A stretch of 64,000 bases of DNA from NCBI RefSeq assembly GCF_048007035.1, contig NZ_CP180355.1:3658001-3722000 (forward strand), given 5' to 3'. Made by a program: the position numbers and the translations under genes. Positions within the stretch are counted from its first letter, which is position 1, and each line of letters begins with the position of its first letter. The stretch is from Imperialibacter sp963977595 (GTDB taxonomy: Bacteria > Bacteroidota > Bacteroidia > Cytophagales > Cyclobacteriaceae). Of this stretch, positions 9,801 to 18,622 are shown piece by piece. Under the pieces are notes generated by a model, which saw nothing but the letters and a program-made list of their open reading frames with translations, made no database searches and was not told where the DNA came from.

Positions 9801-9934
9801 ACCGCATTGATACCTTCTGGTTCAACCTGATGGTGCTCTGGTGCATGACCGGACTGCTTTATGTGCTCCTGGTTAAAGATTTCTTTGGCAGGGCGATGAA
9901 AGGCGTATGGCGCACAAGGCTGCGCAAGGAATAG
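6839..9934 (+). CDS. ABCG-like ABC transporter with TerB-like N-terminal domain
   Basis: 1031 residues, a half-transporter of ABCG order (ATPase before membrane domain) with an unusual N-terminus. Residues about 1-150 are helical and include an acidic stretch FADGKVTDREEQF that resembles TerB/DnaJ-like tellurite-resistance domains. After a FHA-like or beta region (about 190-265) comes the ATPase: Walker A GGSGVGKST (302-310, Lys308), signature SISGGQRKR (405 on), Walker B ALLYVDEP (425-432) and the switch His in IIHQP. A single CPHC pair (512-515) follows. Membrane helices lie about 615-860 plus a last one near 985-1005, separated by a long charged loop. Substrate unknown. Ends 1 bp before the convergent GreA-like gene. 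Confidence 0.85.
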   Translation: MTESIVNALMHLFAIIESVKEDDQFDSVQLVIKPYLNRSLNNEELTQAYLDLYNNYLSFHRSQPRTGDEEALLATDVESILQVTKICNQLNQELLQHERIIVFLQLLELIFADGKVTDREEQFVMLVGMNFSIPSKEVNDIKAFVLNKDGKGMDTQRGLVIDNRATEWSDDIAWMMKKKKVAGATEFHHMRVENMFGKILVLHIASINTFFFRYDGPLNLYVESNKIVKSKSYQLKPGSIIKGKTIKPIYETEITKKFLEDHKRGHIVLTGRNLTFQFKNSDNGIHPFNFSEESGTLVGVMGGSGVGKSTLLNLLNGKIEPTEGRVTLNGFSMENAARYGMIGFVPQDDLLFEELTVYQNLFFNAQMCFSEFSKEQLEETVDKVLHELDLYEIRDLRVGDPLNKSISGGQRKRLNIALELLREPALLYVDEPTSGLSSMDSEKVMWLLKDLTRKGKLVIVIIHQPSSDIYKLFDKLWMLDRGGFPIYNGNPIDAVVYFKSESTQVNATESECPHCGNVIPEQILQIVETKTIDDDGRPTSERKIKPSDWFHKYKEKIEPFVPQLRHDTSIPKSNFRLPSSLKQFLIYSKRNVLSKVANKQYILINLLEAPVLAFILGYFSKYSSGLEYNLAENKNLPVYLFMAVVVSLFIGMSVSAEEIFKDRKIIERESFLNLSRFSYINSKVSFLFTLSAFQMLTFVVIGNFILEIHGLSLYYWLLLFSTACFANLVGLTISSAFNSVITIYILIPFILVPQLLLGGAMIKFDDLHKSLTNRVYVPLIGDVMASRWAYEAIAVAQFKENAYEKHFFEAEKKISAASFNISFKIPELEVITNSLMQDEDKESESFEARLDILRNELDRLGKKAEMQPFTFANNLTPRSFTQNIGKNVLSYLESLTRAFTVKMEDAANEQEGIYNGLSRKIGKDEILVLKKSSFNEALSDILLNRNEIKVLYYGADQLIQKKDPVLMEPESNLGRAHFYAPVKIFFGYRIDTFWFNLMVLWCMTGLLYVLLVKDFFGRAMKGVWRTRLRKE

Positions 9935-9935
9935 C

Positions 9936-10385
9936 CTAGCTTAACTCTTCAATAACATGCATTTGCCCTAAAAAAGTGACCTTGTCACCTTGCTTCTTAC
10001 CAAAAAATGCCTGTCCCAGTGGTGAGCCTGGTGAAATCACAAAGTAGTCTTTTCCATCGAGTGATACTTTGCCAAGGCTGGCAGCAAAGTAATAGTACCC
10101 AAGCGACGTTTTGACCATGCTTCCCAACTGGACAGTGCCGGGCGTTTTGGATGGATCAATAGATTTTAATACTTGCAACAGCTTTTGGGCTTCACCTGCT
10201 TGTGTCGCATTTTTTTCAATTTCCTGCTGCATCATGGCCCGACCAGTTTCGTATTTGTCGCCGGCGCTGCTTTTCGTTTCTGAATTGGCAGCTTCTCTTG
10301 CTTCCGCAATTGCACTATTGGCTGTGTCAATCCTTGACTTCACATGGTCAATGCACGTTTGCAAAAGCTGTTGTTTGACTTCCAT
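9936..10385 (-). CDS. GreA/GreB C-terminal-domain-like protein
   Basis: 149 residues with a helical N-terminal half (IDTANSAIAEAREAANSETKS is coiled-coil like) and a C-terminal half containing SPLGQAFFGKKQGDKV, the characteristic loop of the GreA/GreB C-terminal FKBP-like domain. Such Bacteroidota proteins are often mislabelled as 3-oxoacyl-ACP synthase in databases; nothing here supports a condensing enzyme (no active-site Cys-His-His). The acidic tip that reaches the RNA polymerase active site in true Gre factors is not evident, so it may bind polymerase without promoting cleavage. Convergent with the ABC transporter. Confidence 0.75.
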   Translation of the reverse strand: MEVKQQLLQTCIDHVKSRIDTANSAIAEAREAANSETKSSAGDKYETGRAMMQQEIEKNATQAGEAQKLLQVLKSIDPSKTPGTVQLGSMVKTSLGYYYFAASLGKVSLDGKDYFVISPGSPLGQAFFGKKQGDKVTFLGQMHVIEELS

Positions 10386-10477
10386 AGGGTGAAGGAAAAG
10401 TATTGATTTCAGATATTTTTTAAGGGAGAACTCAAATGTAAATAGAATTAAACGTTTTTAAACTTTGGATTGCTCAT

Positions 10478-10485
10478 TACCTTTG
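10478..10485 (+). promoter_or_regulatory. Putative -7 promoter element of the thioredoxin-domain gene
   Basis: TACCTTTG matches TAnnTTTG; a TTTT at 10455-10458 lies 19 bp upstream in place of the -33 TTTG. The ATG follows 22 bp downstream. Confidence 0.4.
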
Positions 10486-10507
10486 GTTTGGCGTTTAGCA
10501 ACTGACT

Positions 10508-11935
10508 ATGAGTAAAACCCTTATAAGATTCACATTCACCGCTCTTATTTTTTTAGGGCTAAACATAAAAACGTTTGGCCAGGGGTATGATATAAAAATA
10601 TCTGTGGAAGGTATGCAGGATAGCGTGGCCTACCTGGGCTATGTGTTCGGCGATCAGCGGTTTCTGACTGACACCACCCGGGCAACTGCTCCCGGCGTGT
10701 ATCGTTTTACTGGAGCGAAGGAGCTGCCTACAGGCATCTACTTTCTTTATACTCCTAATTACTTTCTAGAGTTGATAGTGAAGGAGCAGAAGTTCAGCCT
10801 GAAGACTACCAAAGAGGGAGCCTTCCGAACCATGGAGGTTACATCATCACCGGAGAACCTGGTGTTCAAAGAGTTTCAAATGGGAATGGTGGAGCTTCAA
10901 ACCCAGAAGCAAGCCATAAGAAAGAAGCTGGAGCAGGCTTCCACAGCAGCCGACTCTTCGGCTATTTTTGAAGAAGACAAGCAGGTAAATGAGAAACTCA
11001 ATGACTTCAGGCAAAACCTCATTGCCAAGTATCCCGATTCATTTGTTGCGAAGTTTGTACGCTTGATGGCATTGCCCGATGTGCCGGGCATTCCTGAGTA
11101 CAGCGACGTGACCGATGACCTGGAAAGGGGAAGGTTGAAATACGAGTACTACAAAAGGAAGTACTTCGAAAGCATCGATTTTGATGATTCGGGACTGCTC
11201 AGGACACCCGTATTGAAGTCGCCTGTTATACACTTTCTCGACAAGGTGGTGATTCAGCATCCGGACACCATTAACGTGTATGTCGACAAAATAATGACCC
11301 AAGTGCTTGATCAGCCCGATGCGTTCCGGTTTTGGCTGGTTACGCTCTTCAAAAAATACCAGGAGTCTAAAATCATGGGCATGGATGGTGTGATGGTGAA
11401 CCTGGCAGAAAAGTATTACCTGACCGATAAGGCAGACTGGCTGAGCAATGAAGACAAAGAAAAACTTGCTGAGGAAGTGGAGTTTGTGAGCCCCAACCTT
11501 GTTGGGAAGCAGGCTCCCACCCTTCAATTGCTGGATACCTTGCTATCACCCATCAACCTGAGTCAGGTAAAGGCAGAGTTCACCATTCTCTTTTTTTATG
11601 ACCCAAACTGTGGGCATTGCAAGAAGTCAACTCCTGTGCTTTTAGAAGAATACCATCGGCTGAAAGACAGTGGGGTGGAAGTGATGGGCATCTGCATATC
11701 CACAGATATTGAGGAGTGGCGCCGGTTTGTGTATGAGTATGAGCTCGATTGGATCAATGCCGCTGACCCCTACTACAGAAGCAACATGCGCCGAGACTAC
11801 AATGTAAGAACCACTCCTCAGGTTTATATACTCGATAAAAATAAAAAGATCATTGCTAAGAAGCTGGAGGTAGAACAGCTGGCAGGGTTTATTGAGCAAT
11901 ACCGGGCTGTACAGCGGCCTGCCGGGGAGGATTAA
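10508..11935 (+). CDS. TlpA-like thioredoxin-domain protein, exported
   Basis: 475 residues: signal peptide (to about residue 25, LNIKTFGQ), a DUF4369-like beta-rich domain (about 26-120), a helical DUF5106-like middle (about 125-320), and a C-terminal thioredoxin fold with the redox pair CGHC (Cys368, Cys371) in FYDPNCGHCKKSTP and the cis-proline motif RTTPQVYIL. This is the common Bacteroidota TlpA-like architecture, working as a periplasmic thiol-disulfide reductase, perhaps for cytochrome c maturation. That fits the PQQ dehydrogenase/cytochrome c gene 60 bp downstream on the same strand. Partner assignment is inferred. Confidence 0.85.
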   Translation: MSKTLIRFTFTALIFLGLNIKTFGQGYDIKISVEGMQDSVAYLGYVFGDQRFLTDTTRATAPGVYRFTGAKELPTGIYFLYTPNYFLELIVKEQKFSLKTTKEGAFRTMEVTSSPENLVFKEFQMGMVELQTQKQAIRKKLEQASTAADSSAIFEEDKQVNEKLNDFRQNLIAKYPDSFVAKFVRLMALPDVPGIPEYSDVTDDLERGRLKYEYYKRKYFESIDFDDSGLLRTPVLKSPVIHFLDKVVIQHPDTINVYVDKIMTQVLDQPDAFRFWLVTLFKKYQESKIMGMDGVMVNLAEKYYLTDKADWLSNEDKEKLAEEVEFVSPNLVGKQAPTLQLLDTLLSPINLSQVKAEFTILFFYDPNCGHCKKSTPVLLEEYHRLKDSGVEVMGICISTDIEEWRRFVYEYELDWINAADPYYRSNMRRDYNVRTTPQVYILDKNKKIIAKKLEVEQLAGFIEQYRAVQRPAGED

Positions 11936-11995
11936 ATAGTATTAGTTGTGCTTAGGTTTTTTTTGCGCTAAATTTTTGGCTGAAACCTACTGAAA

Positions 11996-14185
11996 ATGAC
12001 AACTCCCCGTTACTTTATAAGCTGTTTTGCTTCATTTAGTCTCATCTTCATTCTTCTTTCATCGTGCGAAAAAGCTTCCAGCGACTACAGCGGCTGGCCT
12101 GCCTACGCCGGATCCAAAATGGGTGAAAGGTATTCCTCCAATGATCAAATCAACAAGCAAAATGTAAGTAAGCTGCAGGAGGCCTGGCGCTACAGCACGG
12201 GAGATAAAGACCCAAAAAACCGATCGCAAATCCAATGTAATCCAATCGTCGTAGACGGGGTGCTGTATGGCACTTCGGCTGAGTCAAAGCTATTTGCCCT
12301 GAACGCTGCCACTGGTGCGGAGAAGTGGGTTTTTGATCCTTTCAAGGAGACCCGGGAGCAGCTAACCGAAGACAGGTTTTGGTTTGCGGTGAACCGGGGA
12401 GTGATGTACTGGGCGGATGAGGCTGGCAGCGATAGCCGTATTTATTACAGTATTGCAGAGAACCTGTATGCCGTAAATACAGAGACAGGCCAGTTGGTTG
12501 AAAGCTTTGGGGAAGGCGGGCATATTGACCTTAGAGAGCAGCTGGATACCGACCTGGACATCAGCAAAACGTATGCCTCGGGCACTACACCTGGGGTTAT
12601 TTTCAATGACCTAATCATCATGGGCATGCGGTTGTCGGAAGGGCCCGATGCTCTGCCCGGCCACATCAGAGCTTTTGATGTGAGAACGGGAGAAAGGAAA
12701 TGGATCTTTCACACGATTCCTCACCCAGGGGAAAAGGGCTACGAAACCTGGGAAGATCCTGATGCATGGAAAAAAATAGGAGGGGCCAACGACTGGTCAG
12801 GCATGTCGCTGGACGAAGAGCGGGGAATTGTTTTCGTTTCGACTGGCACTGCCAACCCTGATTTTTACGGAGGCTTTCGCAAGGGCGAGAACCTGTTTGC
12901 TAACTGTATTATAGCGCTGAAAGCAGGCACAGGAAAGTATATCTGGCACTATCAGGTGGTGCACCACGACTTATGGGACAGGGACCTGGCTACCAATCCG
13001 ATCCTTACCACCGTCAAGCATGAAGGAAAAATGGTGGACGCCGTGGCGCAGATTACCAAGCATGGTTATGTGTTTCTTCTGGAGAGAGAAACAGGAGAAC
13101 CAATCTTTCCGATTGAGGAGGTGCCGGTACCCACCTTCGCACTTGACGGTGAAGCGCCCTGGCCAACGCAGCCCGTGCCCACCCTGCCTGAGCCGTTTGC
13201 CAGGCAATCGTTCACTGAAGCAGATGTGTATGGCACAACTCCAGAGGCCCATGCGTATCTGCTGGAGAAATTTAAGACAGTAAAATATAGTGAGGCATTT
13301 ACGCCTCCAAGCAAGGAGGGCTCGTGGATCTTTCCCGGCTATGATGGCGGCGGAGAATGGGGTGGGGCTTCGGTTGACCCTGAGTCGGGTATCCTGTATG
13401 TGAATTCCAGCGAAATGCCCTGGGCTTTGCACATGGTGGAGGCTCCCGCCAGTAGCACCGGTGGCTCTTCTTTGAAGGGCATTGGTCAGGGTGTTTACAA
13501 CAAGTATTGCATGTCCTGTCACGGGCCCGAGAGAAAGGGCAACGGAGCGGCCTATCCGTCGTTGGTTGATTTGAACCGACGATACAACAAAGCACAGCTA
13601 TCAACACTCATCGCCACCGGCAAAAATATGATGCCCGCCTTCAAACAAATTCCTGATGGGGAGCAGGAAGCCTTGATGGCGTTTGTGCTCGACTTGGAGG
13701 ACAAAGAGGCAGTGCCGGAAGTGGCTGGCAATGAAATTCAGGCCCGGACACCCGAGATCCCCTTCAGGATGACTGGTTACAATCGCTTCATAGACGAAAA
13801 CGGATATCCCGGCATTACACCGCCGTGGGGAACGCTGAATGCTGTTGACCTCAACACGGGCAAGCTACTGTGGAAGAAGACGCTGGGAGAGTTGAAAGAA
13901 TTGACTGAAAAGGGTATTCCGCCGACAGGCACCGAAAACTATGGAGGGCCGGTTTCCACCAAAGGAGGCCTCGTGTTTATTGCAGCTACCAAGGATGAGA
14001 AAATCAGAGCCTTTGACAAGGTGACTGGCGAAGTTCTCTGGGAGGCCAGCCTGCCAGCATCTGGCTTCGCTACTCCTGCAGTGTATATGGTGGATGGCAA
14101 GCAATATGTTGTGATTGCCTGCGGTGGCGGAAAAATAGGGGCAAAGTCGGGCGATGAGTACGTGGCGTTTGCGCTGCCTGACTAA
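11996..14185 (+). CDS. PQQ-dependent dehydrogenase with cytochrome c domain, lipoprotein
   Basis: 729 residues. A lipoprotein-type signal ends at SLIFILLSSC. The body is an eight-bladed quinoprotein propeller of the PQQ alcohol/glucose dehydrogenase class, with tryptophan-docking repeats such as LNAATGAEKW, VDLNTGKLLWKK and FDKVTGEVLWE. A c-type cytochrome is inserted before the last blades: CMSCH (Cys505, Cys508, His509) with a Met ligand likely in MMPAF. Electrons from substrate oxidation would pass from PQQ to the heme. Substrate not predictable. The final residues KSGDEYVAFALPD are nearly repeated in a gene fossil at 21946-21987. Ends 2 bp before the convergent response-regulator gene. 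Confidence 0.9.
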   Translation: MTTPRYFISCFASFSLIFILLSSCEKASSDYSGWPAYAGSKMGERYSSNDQINKQNVSKLQEAWRYSTGDKDPKNRSQIQCNPIVVDGVLYGTSAESKLFALNAATGAEKWVFDPFKETREQLTEDRFWFAVNRGVMYWADEAGSDSRIYYSIAENLYAVNTETGQLVESFGEGGHIDLREQLDTDLDISKTYASGTTPGVIFNDLIIMGMRLSEGPDALPGHIRAFDVRTGERKWIFHTIPHPGEKGYETWEDPDAWKKIGGANDWSGMSLDEERGIVFVSTGTANPDFYGGFRKGENLFANCIIALKAGTGKYIWHYQVVHHDLWDRDLATNPILTTVKHEGKMVDAVAQITKHGYVFLLERETGEPIFPIEEVPVPTFALDGEAPWPTQPVPTLPEPFARQSFTEADVYGTTPEAHAYLLEKFKTVKYSEAFTPPSKEGSWIFPGYDGGGEWGGASVDPESGILYVNSSEMPWALHMVEAPASSTGGSSLKGIGQGVYNKYCMSCHGPERKGNGAAYPSLVDLNRRYNKAQLSTLIATGKNMMPAFKQIPDGEQEALMAFVLDLEDKEAVPEVAGNEIQARTPEIPFRMTGYNRFIDENGYPGITPPWGTLNAVDLNTGKLLWKKTLGELKELTEKGIPPTGTENYGGPVSTKGGLVFIAATKDEKIRAFDKVTGEVLWEASLPASGFATPAVYMVDGKQYVVIACGGGKIGAKSGDEYVAFALPD

Positions 14186-14187
14186 GG

Positions 14188-14904
14188 CTAGCCAGGCATG
14201 AGGGCTTTGAGCGTTGCTTCTTTGTAGCTGGCACCGATAGGGATGCCTTTTTTCTCTATCATCACCATATTGCCCTCGATCACACGCACCCGGTTGATGG
14301 GCACGATATACGATTTATGAACCCGCATAAACATGTGGGAGGGAAGTATTTCTTCCAGCTTTTTTAGCGATTCAAGGGCTATGATTCTTTTGCCATCGGC
14401 AGTAAAGTAAGATACATACTCTCTCAACCCTTCAATGTACAGGATGTCTGCCAGTGGCAGCCTGTATATCTTGTGGTCGGCGTGTACTACAATAAAATCC
14501 GGTTGACTGGTGGTGCCTGAATTACCCGTTTTATTGTGGAGGATCTTTGTGGCTTTGTTCACGCCGTGGATGAATCGTTCAATGCTTACAGGCTTCACCA
14601 GGTAGTCGACCACGTCGAGCTCATATCCCTCAAGCGCATATTCTGGGTAGGCTGTGGTAAAGATCACGACCGGCTTTTTCTCCAGGGACTTCAGAAACTG
14701 GATGCCGGTAAGTTCTGGCATCTGAATGTCGAGAAACATGAGATCGATTGGAGTTGTCTGCAGCACTTCCATCGCCTCCAGTGGGCTTTTGTAAGCACCT
14801 ACAAGCTCCAGGGTCGGGATTTTGGACACATATTCTTTGATCAGTGCCCTGGCCAGCTCTTCATCGTCGACGATGATGCAACGGATTTTTTGTTGAGTGC
14901 TCAT
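14188..14904 (-). CDS. LytTR-family response regulator
   Basis: 238 residues. Receiver domain (1-120) with acidic pocket VDDEE (13-15) and phospho-acceptor Asp59 in LMFLDIQMPE; LytTR DNA-binding domain from about 135, with typical RVHKSYIVPI. It overlaps the histidine kinase gene by 4 bp (ATGA), so the two form an operon and almost certainly a cognate pair. LytTR regulators bind promoter direct repeats; the regulon is not evident here. Confidence 0.92.
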   Translation of the reverse strand: MSTQQKIRCIIVDDEELARALIKEYVSKIPTLELVGAYKSPLEAMEVLQTTPIDLMFLDIQMPELTGIQFLKSLEKKPVVIFTTAYPEYALEGYELDVVDYLVKPVSIERFIHGVNKATKILHNKTGNSGTTSQPDFIVVHADHKIYRLPLADILYIEGLREYVSYFTADGKRIIALESLKKLEEILPSHMFMRVHKSYIVPINRVRVIEGNMVMIEKKGIPIGASYKEATLKALMPG

Positions 14905-16034
14905 GATATTAATATTTTCATCTCGACGGTAAACCCTTCGGCAGTCTCCTGGGTTTTTAGCTCGTGCCGTCCAGGGTAAATAAGCTCAAGCCTTCTTTTT
15001 ACGTTTGTGATGCCAATGCCACCCTCTTTGTCTTTCGATTTCTTGTTTGCCGAAAGGCTGTTCTGGCATCTGAAGGTGAGCAGGCCAGCTTCTACCTTCA
15101 GGTCAATGCTGATTCTCCCCTTAGTTGCATCTTCAATATTGCCGTGTTTGAAGGCATTTTCTACAAAAGGGATAAGCAGCATGGGCGCAATGTCAACATC
15201 TTCGGGTGTGTCGTATTCAAACTTTATGTTATCCTTGATACTGTTGTCTTTGAGAATATAAATGGCAATGTAGTTGTTGATATAGGCAACCTCTTTCGAC
15301 ACAGGCACACGCTCTTTGTTTTCACTCTCGTAAATATTGTATTTCAGCATGTCAGAGAGCTTTAGTACTACCTCCGCTGTTTTATCTGATTTTAAGAGAG
15401 AGAGTGTATAGATGTTGTTCATCGCATTAAAAAGAAAATGCGGATTGATCTGTGACCTGAGGAATCTCAGCTCAGAATCGAGCTTCTCACTTCTCAGCAT
15501 CAGGGTTTCTCTTTGCCTTTCGCTGGCAATTTGGGTCACTTTGTAAATGGTGGTTAGCAAAATAACGGTTCCGGTTTGAACGAACATCGGAAACCACATA
15601 AACACACCAAAAGCACCAGGCCTGCCACGTCCTCTCAGTGACCAGGAACCGTCGTTCTCAGTATCTGGCATTCGCATGTTTTCATCCGGCGCCGGCCCCC
15701 TGAATCCTCTTGCTCCTTCGGCAAAGCCGTCGGGCTTGTAGGCATCCAACAGATTGACCTGATGGAAGAATGTGAGGATGGAAGCGCCAACCACGATGAG
15801 AAGGATAATCAACAAGGCGGAAGCAGCTTTTGACTGACTGCCTACATATTTGGGAGTAAGCACTATCATGTTGAAATATGAAAGCGGTATGATAATGCTG
15901 AGATTGATTACGCTTTGTATAAGTGCCTTTTCAAATGTGAAAGGGCCGTTGAGAACAAAGAGGTAGAAAGCAAGAAACCCCAACCAAAAGGCGGCATGTG
16001 ATAGATATGTCTTAAGAGAAATCGGTTTTGGCAT
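14901..16034 (-). CDS. LytS/YehU-type sensor histidine kinase
   Basis: 377 residues. Four N-terminal hydrophobic segments (about 12-30, 38-60, 70-90, 145-165) with a Gly/Arg-rich loop (about 105-140) in the periplasm or cytoplasm, then a short coiled coil and the His_kinase box SQINPHFLFNAMNNIY (His199). The C-terminal ATPase has the N-box FVENAFKHG and GIGITNVKRRLEL. TAGGTTTG on the minus strand at 16091-16084 fits a -7 promoter element 50 bp upstream of the start. Signal unknown. Confidence 0.9.
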   Translation of the reverse strand: MPKPISLKTYLSHAAFWLGFLAFYLFVLNGPFTFEKALIQSVINLSIIIPLSYFNMIVLTPKYVGSQSKAASALLIILLIVVGASILTFFHQVNLLDAYKPDGFAEGARGFRGPAPDENMRMPDTENDGSWSLRGRGRPGAFGVFMWFPMFVQTGTVILLTTIYKVTQIASERQRETLMLRSEKLDSELRFLRSQINPHFLFNAMNNIYTLSLLKSDKTAEVVLKLSDMLKYNIYESENKERVPVSKEVAYINNYIAIYILKDNSIKDNIKFEYDTPEDVDIAPMLLIPFVENAFKHGNIEDATKGRISIDLKVEAGLLTFRCQNSLSANKKSKDKEGGIGITNVKRRLELIYPGRHELKTQETAEGFTVEMKILIS

Positions 16035-16083
16035 GGTAGCAATTTAAATAGGATCGAAAGATACCCACCCCACCTATTATACT

Positions 16084-16091
16084 CAAACCTA
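16084..16091 (-). promoter_or_regulatory. Putative -7 promoter element of the LytS/LytTR operon
   Basis: Minus-strand TAGGTTTG matches TAnnTTTG; no -33 TTTG is seen at the right distance. It is 50 bp upstream of the kinase start. Confidence 0.3.
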
Positions 16092-16287
16092 TTCAACCTA
16101 CGCATCGATTTTATCACCCAACACATCGTAAATACCTATCATCGTGAAGTTTATCTATGGCTTGTTTTAGGTAATCTTTTTTCGTTTCAGGCTTGTTTGT
16201 TGAGAAATAGCACGGCTTGGTTGAATAAATTTTCTTCACAGCAAGAACGATCACTACTTCGCCATATCAATTCATAAAGGAGGGTGA

Positions 16288-16977
16288 ATGAAAAAGACGA
16301 TGCTTTTGATTGGTCTATTTTTCGGTTTCATTACAAGTCGGGCAGAACAGGTTTTTTTCACAGGTACGGTGAAGGATGCCTGCATAGACGTCCCATTGAT
16401 TGGAGCCGTTGTCAGCTTGAGCGCATACCACGATAAAGCAGTTAAAACCAGTACAATCACGGACTTTAACGGGGCATTTTCCATAGCACTTCCCGCTGAC
16501 GGAGACTTTTTACTTTGCGTCTCTTTTCCCGGGTATGTCAGTTTTAACAACCGAATCACCGGTAGTGATTGTGGGGATAATATGAACATCGAACTTTCAG
16601 CAGACCTGATATTGGATGGAGGGAAAGCAAAGAAAGTTAAAAGGAAAAAGCGTAGAAGCGGCTTGCGGCTGGCTGTCGTGGACACGCCTGGGGAACAGTT
16701 CTATCGCAGCAAAGAAAACGACCCAATGGCACTTGCCAACTCCATGACAAGGAAGATGAGAAACAGACTTCAGTTGACACCCACGCAGGAAGCAGTGATT
16801 GAGCTAACCAACCAAAAGTATTTTTCCCGGGTCATTGAGCTACAATCAAACCCTGGCGACAGCACCTTCAACGCCAGATTATACCAAGTTAGAAAGTCCA
16901 GAAACCAACGACTGGAGGAACTGCTCACAGCATCGCAATATGAAAAGTGGGTGAGGTATTCGGACAGCGAACAGTAA
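16288..16977 (+). CDS. Exported protein with carboxypeptidase-regulatory-like domain
   Basis: 229 residues: signal peptide (to about residue 19), a beta-sandwich of the CarboxypepD_reg type (FTGTVKDACIDVPLIGAVV, then FNGAFSIALP), a very basic linker (KAKKVKRKKRRS, about 112-123), and a helical C-terminal part with RNRLQLTPTQ and QYEKW, which resembles the Spy/CpxP-like helical hairpins common in Bacteroidota. A strong Shine-Dalgarno (AGGAGGGTGA) precedes the ATG, supporting this start. Function unknown; probably periplasmic. Confidence 0.65.
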   Translation: MKKTMLLIGLFFGFITSRAEQVFFTGTVKDACIDVPLIGAVVSLSAYHDKAVKTSTITDFNGAFSIALPADGDFLLCVSFPGYVSFNNRITGSDCGDNMNIELSADLILDGGKAKKVKRKKRRSGLRLAVVDTPGEQFYRSKENDPMALANSMTRKMRNRLQLTPTQEAVIELTNQKYFSRVIELQSNPGDSTFNARLYQVRKSRNQRLEELLTASQYEKWVRYSDSEQ

Positions 16978-17122
16978 CGGAGCGGATTCTAAAATGAGTT
17001 AGCTGATACTGGTCGTTGAGAATTTCGGATGGTTGGTTGAAAAAATTTCGGCACCCGGGCTTTCAGCATCAATTTTACTTAAGATTTCAATTTTCCAATT
17101 GTAGTAGGAGTGAGAAAAGGGT

Positions 17123-18451
17123 ATGGGTTTGAAGAAAATAGCTAGCAAGTTAAAAGTTGTGGTTCTGCTGCTTGGTATTGCCGTGGCAATCGCCAGTTGC
17201 GTAGAGAATGACCTTCTGCCTGTGTCGGTAGATTTGATCGATGATATTACCCCTGACTTTATAATTATTGACACGCTCACACTTGATGTGTCCACCGTTC
17301 GTCTCGATTCTTTTGTAACATCCGACACCGAACGCTTACTGGTGGGCCGCCATCAGGATGAATATATTGGGGAAATTACGTCGAGCTCGTTTTTCGAAGT
17401 AGCCTACCAGGACTACTCGTTTTACCCGCCTGCTGCTTCCCGGTTCGATAGCCTGACACTGGTGCTCTATTACGACTACAACTATTTTGATACCCTTCAA
17501 ACGCAAACCATCGATGTTTACAGGTTAGCTGAAAGTATGGAGTACAATACCTATGGGACTATTTACAATACGGCAGGCTTTGGTCTCGAAAAAACGCCAC
17601 TTAGGTCATACTCCTTCAAGCCAAGGCCAAATGCGACTGATTCTTTAGAAATAAGGCTGCCCGATGCTTTGGGCAAGGAGCTGCTTGAGATGGGACTGAC
17701 AAGTAACAGCGCCTTATTTAATCTTGCACTATTCACCGACTTTCTGAAAGGATTTGCGTTGGTTCCGGGTGCTGACAGTGAGGGCTTTTTGGGATTTACA
17801 AAAGCTAATTCGAGCCTCAAACTCTATTATTCTGATTACACAGATATACCACCCACGCAATTGACCAATAAGTTCCCTGTAAGCCAGGGTACGGTTTGCT
17901 TCAATAAGACTACGTTCAAGCCAAAATCGACAGCATTGAGTGGCCTGGAGAGCCAGTTGGATGAGCTGAGCTCGGAGTTAACCGATCACTATTCGTTTAT
18001 TCAGGCGGGTGCCTACATAATGACAAAGGTGGAAATTCCATACATCCAGGAGCTTCTTATCCTGCCCGGTAGTGTGTACATACCCCATGCTGACCTGGTG
18101 ATAAGACCGGTAGCAGGAACCTACCGAAGCGGGACCAATACCAATCTGCCAACTTCTATTGCGGGATATTATGGAAGTATTGACAATTATCCACTCGGTG
18201 TATTTGACACCAGTAGTGAGTTTGTGCTTGACGACGAATTTGGGAAAGATACTTTCTACCGCCTTGAAGTGACCGATCTGGTGAACAACCTGCTCGACAC
18301 TGATCAGTCAAACGACTATTCGATTCTATTGGGTCTTAGTGAGGATATTATGCTTTACGGCGCCGGCAGGGTGTACCTGAAGGACGGCTACTGGGCCAAC
18401 GGAATGAAGCTCCAGGTATACTATATACCGCTAGATACAGATGATAATTAA
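17123..18451 (+). CDS. DUF4270 family lipoprotein
   Basis: 442 residues with a lipoprotein signal (GIAVAIASC, Cys26). The body is beta-rich with the typical DUF4270 features: FDSLTLVLYYDYNYFDT, LPDALGKELLE, and a C-terminal WANGMKLQVYYIPLD. DUF4270 proteins are cell-surface or outer-membrane lipoproteins of unknown role in Bacteroidota, commonly encoded beside a kelch-repeat protein and an outer membrane protein, as here. The three genes run in one direction, although a 400-bp repeat region separates DUF4270 from the kelch gene. Confidence 0.85.
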   Translation: MGLKKIASKLKVVVLLLGIAVAIASCVENDLLPVSVDLIDDITPDFIIIDTLTLDVSTVRLDSFVTSDTERLLVGRHQDEYIGEITSSSFFEVAYQDYSFYPPAASRFDSLTLVLYYDYNYFDTLQTQTIDVYRLAESMEYNTYGTIYNTAGFGLEKTPLRSYSFKPRPNATDSLEIRLPDALGKELLEMGLTSNSALFNLALFTDFLKGFALVPGADSEGFLGFTKANSSLKLYYSDYTDIPPTQLTNKFPVSQGTVCFNKTTFKPKSTALSGLESQLDELSSELTDHYSFIQAGAYIMTKVEIPYIQELLILPGSVYIPHADLVIRPVAGTYRSGTNTNLPTSIAGYYGSIDNYPLGVFDTSSEFVLDDEFGKDTFYRLEVTDLVNNLLDTDQSNDYSILLGLSEDIMLYGAGRVYLKDGYWANGMKLQVYYIPLDTDDN

Positions 18452-18470
18452 ACACACATAGATTAATAAG

Positions 18471-18622
18471 ATGAAATAGCCGTAAGGAAAGTCCATACCC
18501 AGCGGAATGAATAAAGTCGGAGAATAGTCGACTATCGCTTCCAAAAGGTTTTGGCTATTCCCGCTTCGGCGGCGGTTCGCCGAGCGACCGATCTGGCCAC
18601 TAAAAAAATAAACTTTATACAG
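18471..18622 (+). repeat. Diverged copy of the 123-bp repeat
   Basis: This 152-bp unit starts with the same ATGAAATAGCC and matches the downstream copies over roughly its first 95 bp with scattered differences, then runs through a unique GC-rich segment with the hairpin TCGGCG/CGCCGA (about 18565-18582) before rejoining the shared TTTATACA end. Confidence 0.75.
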
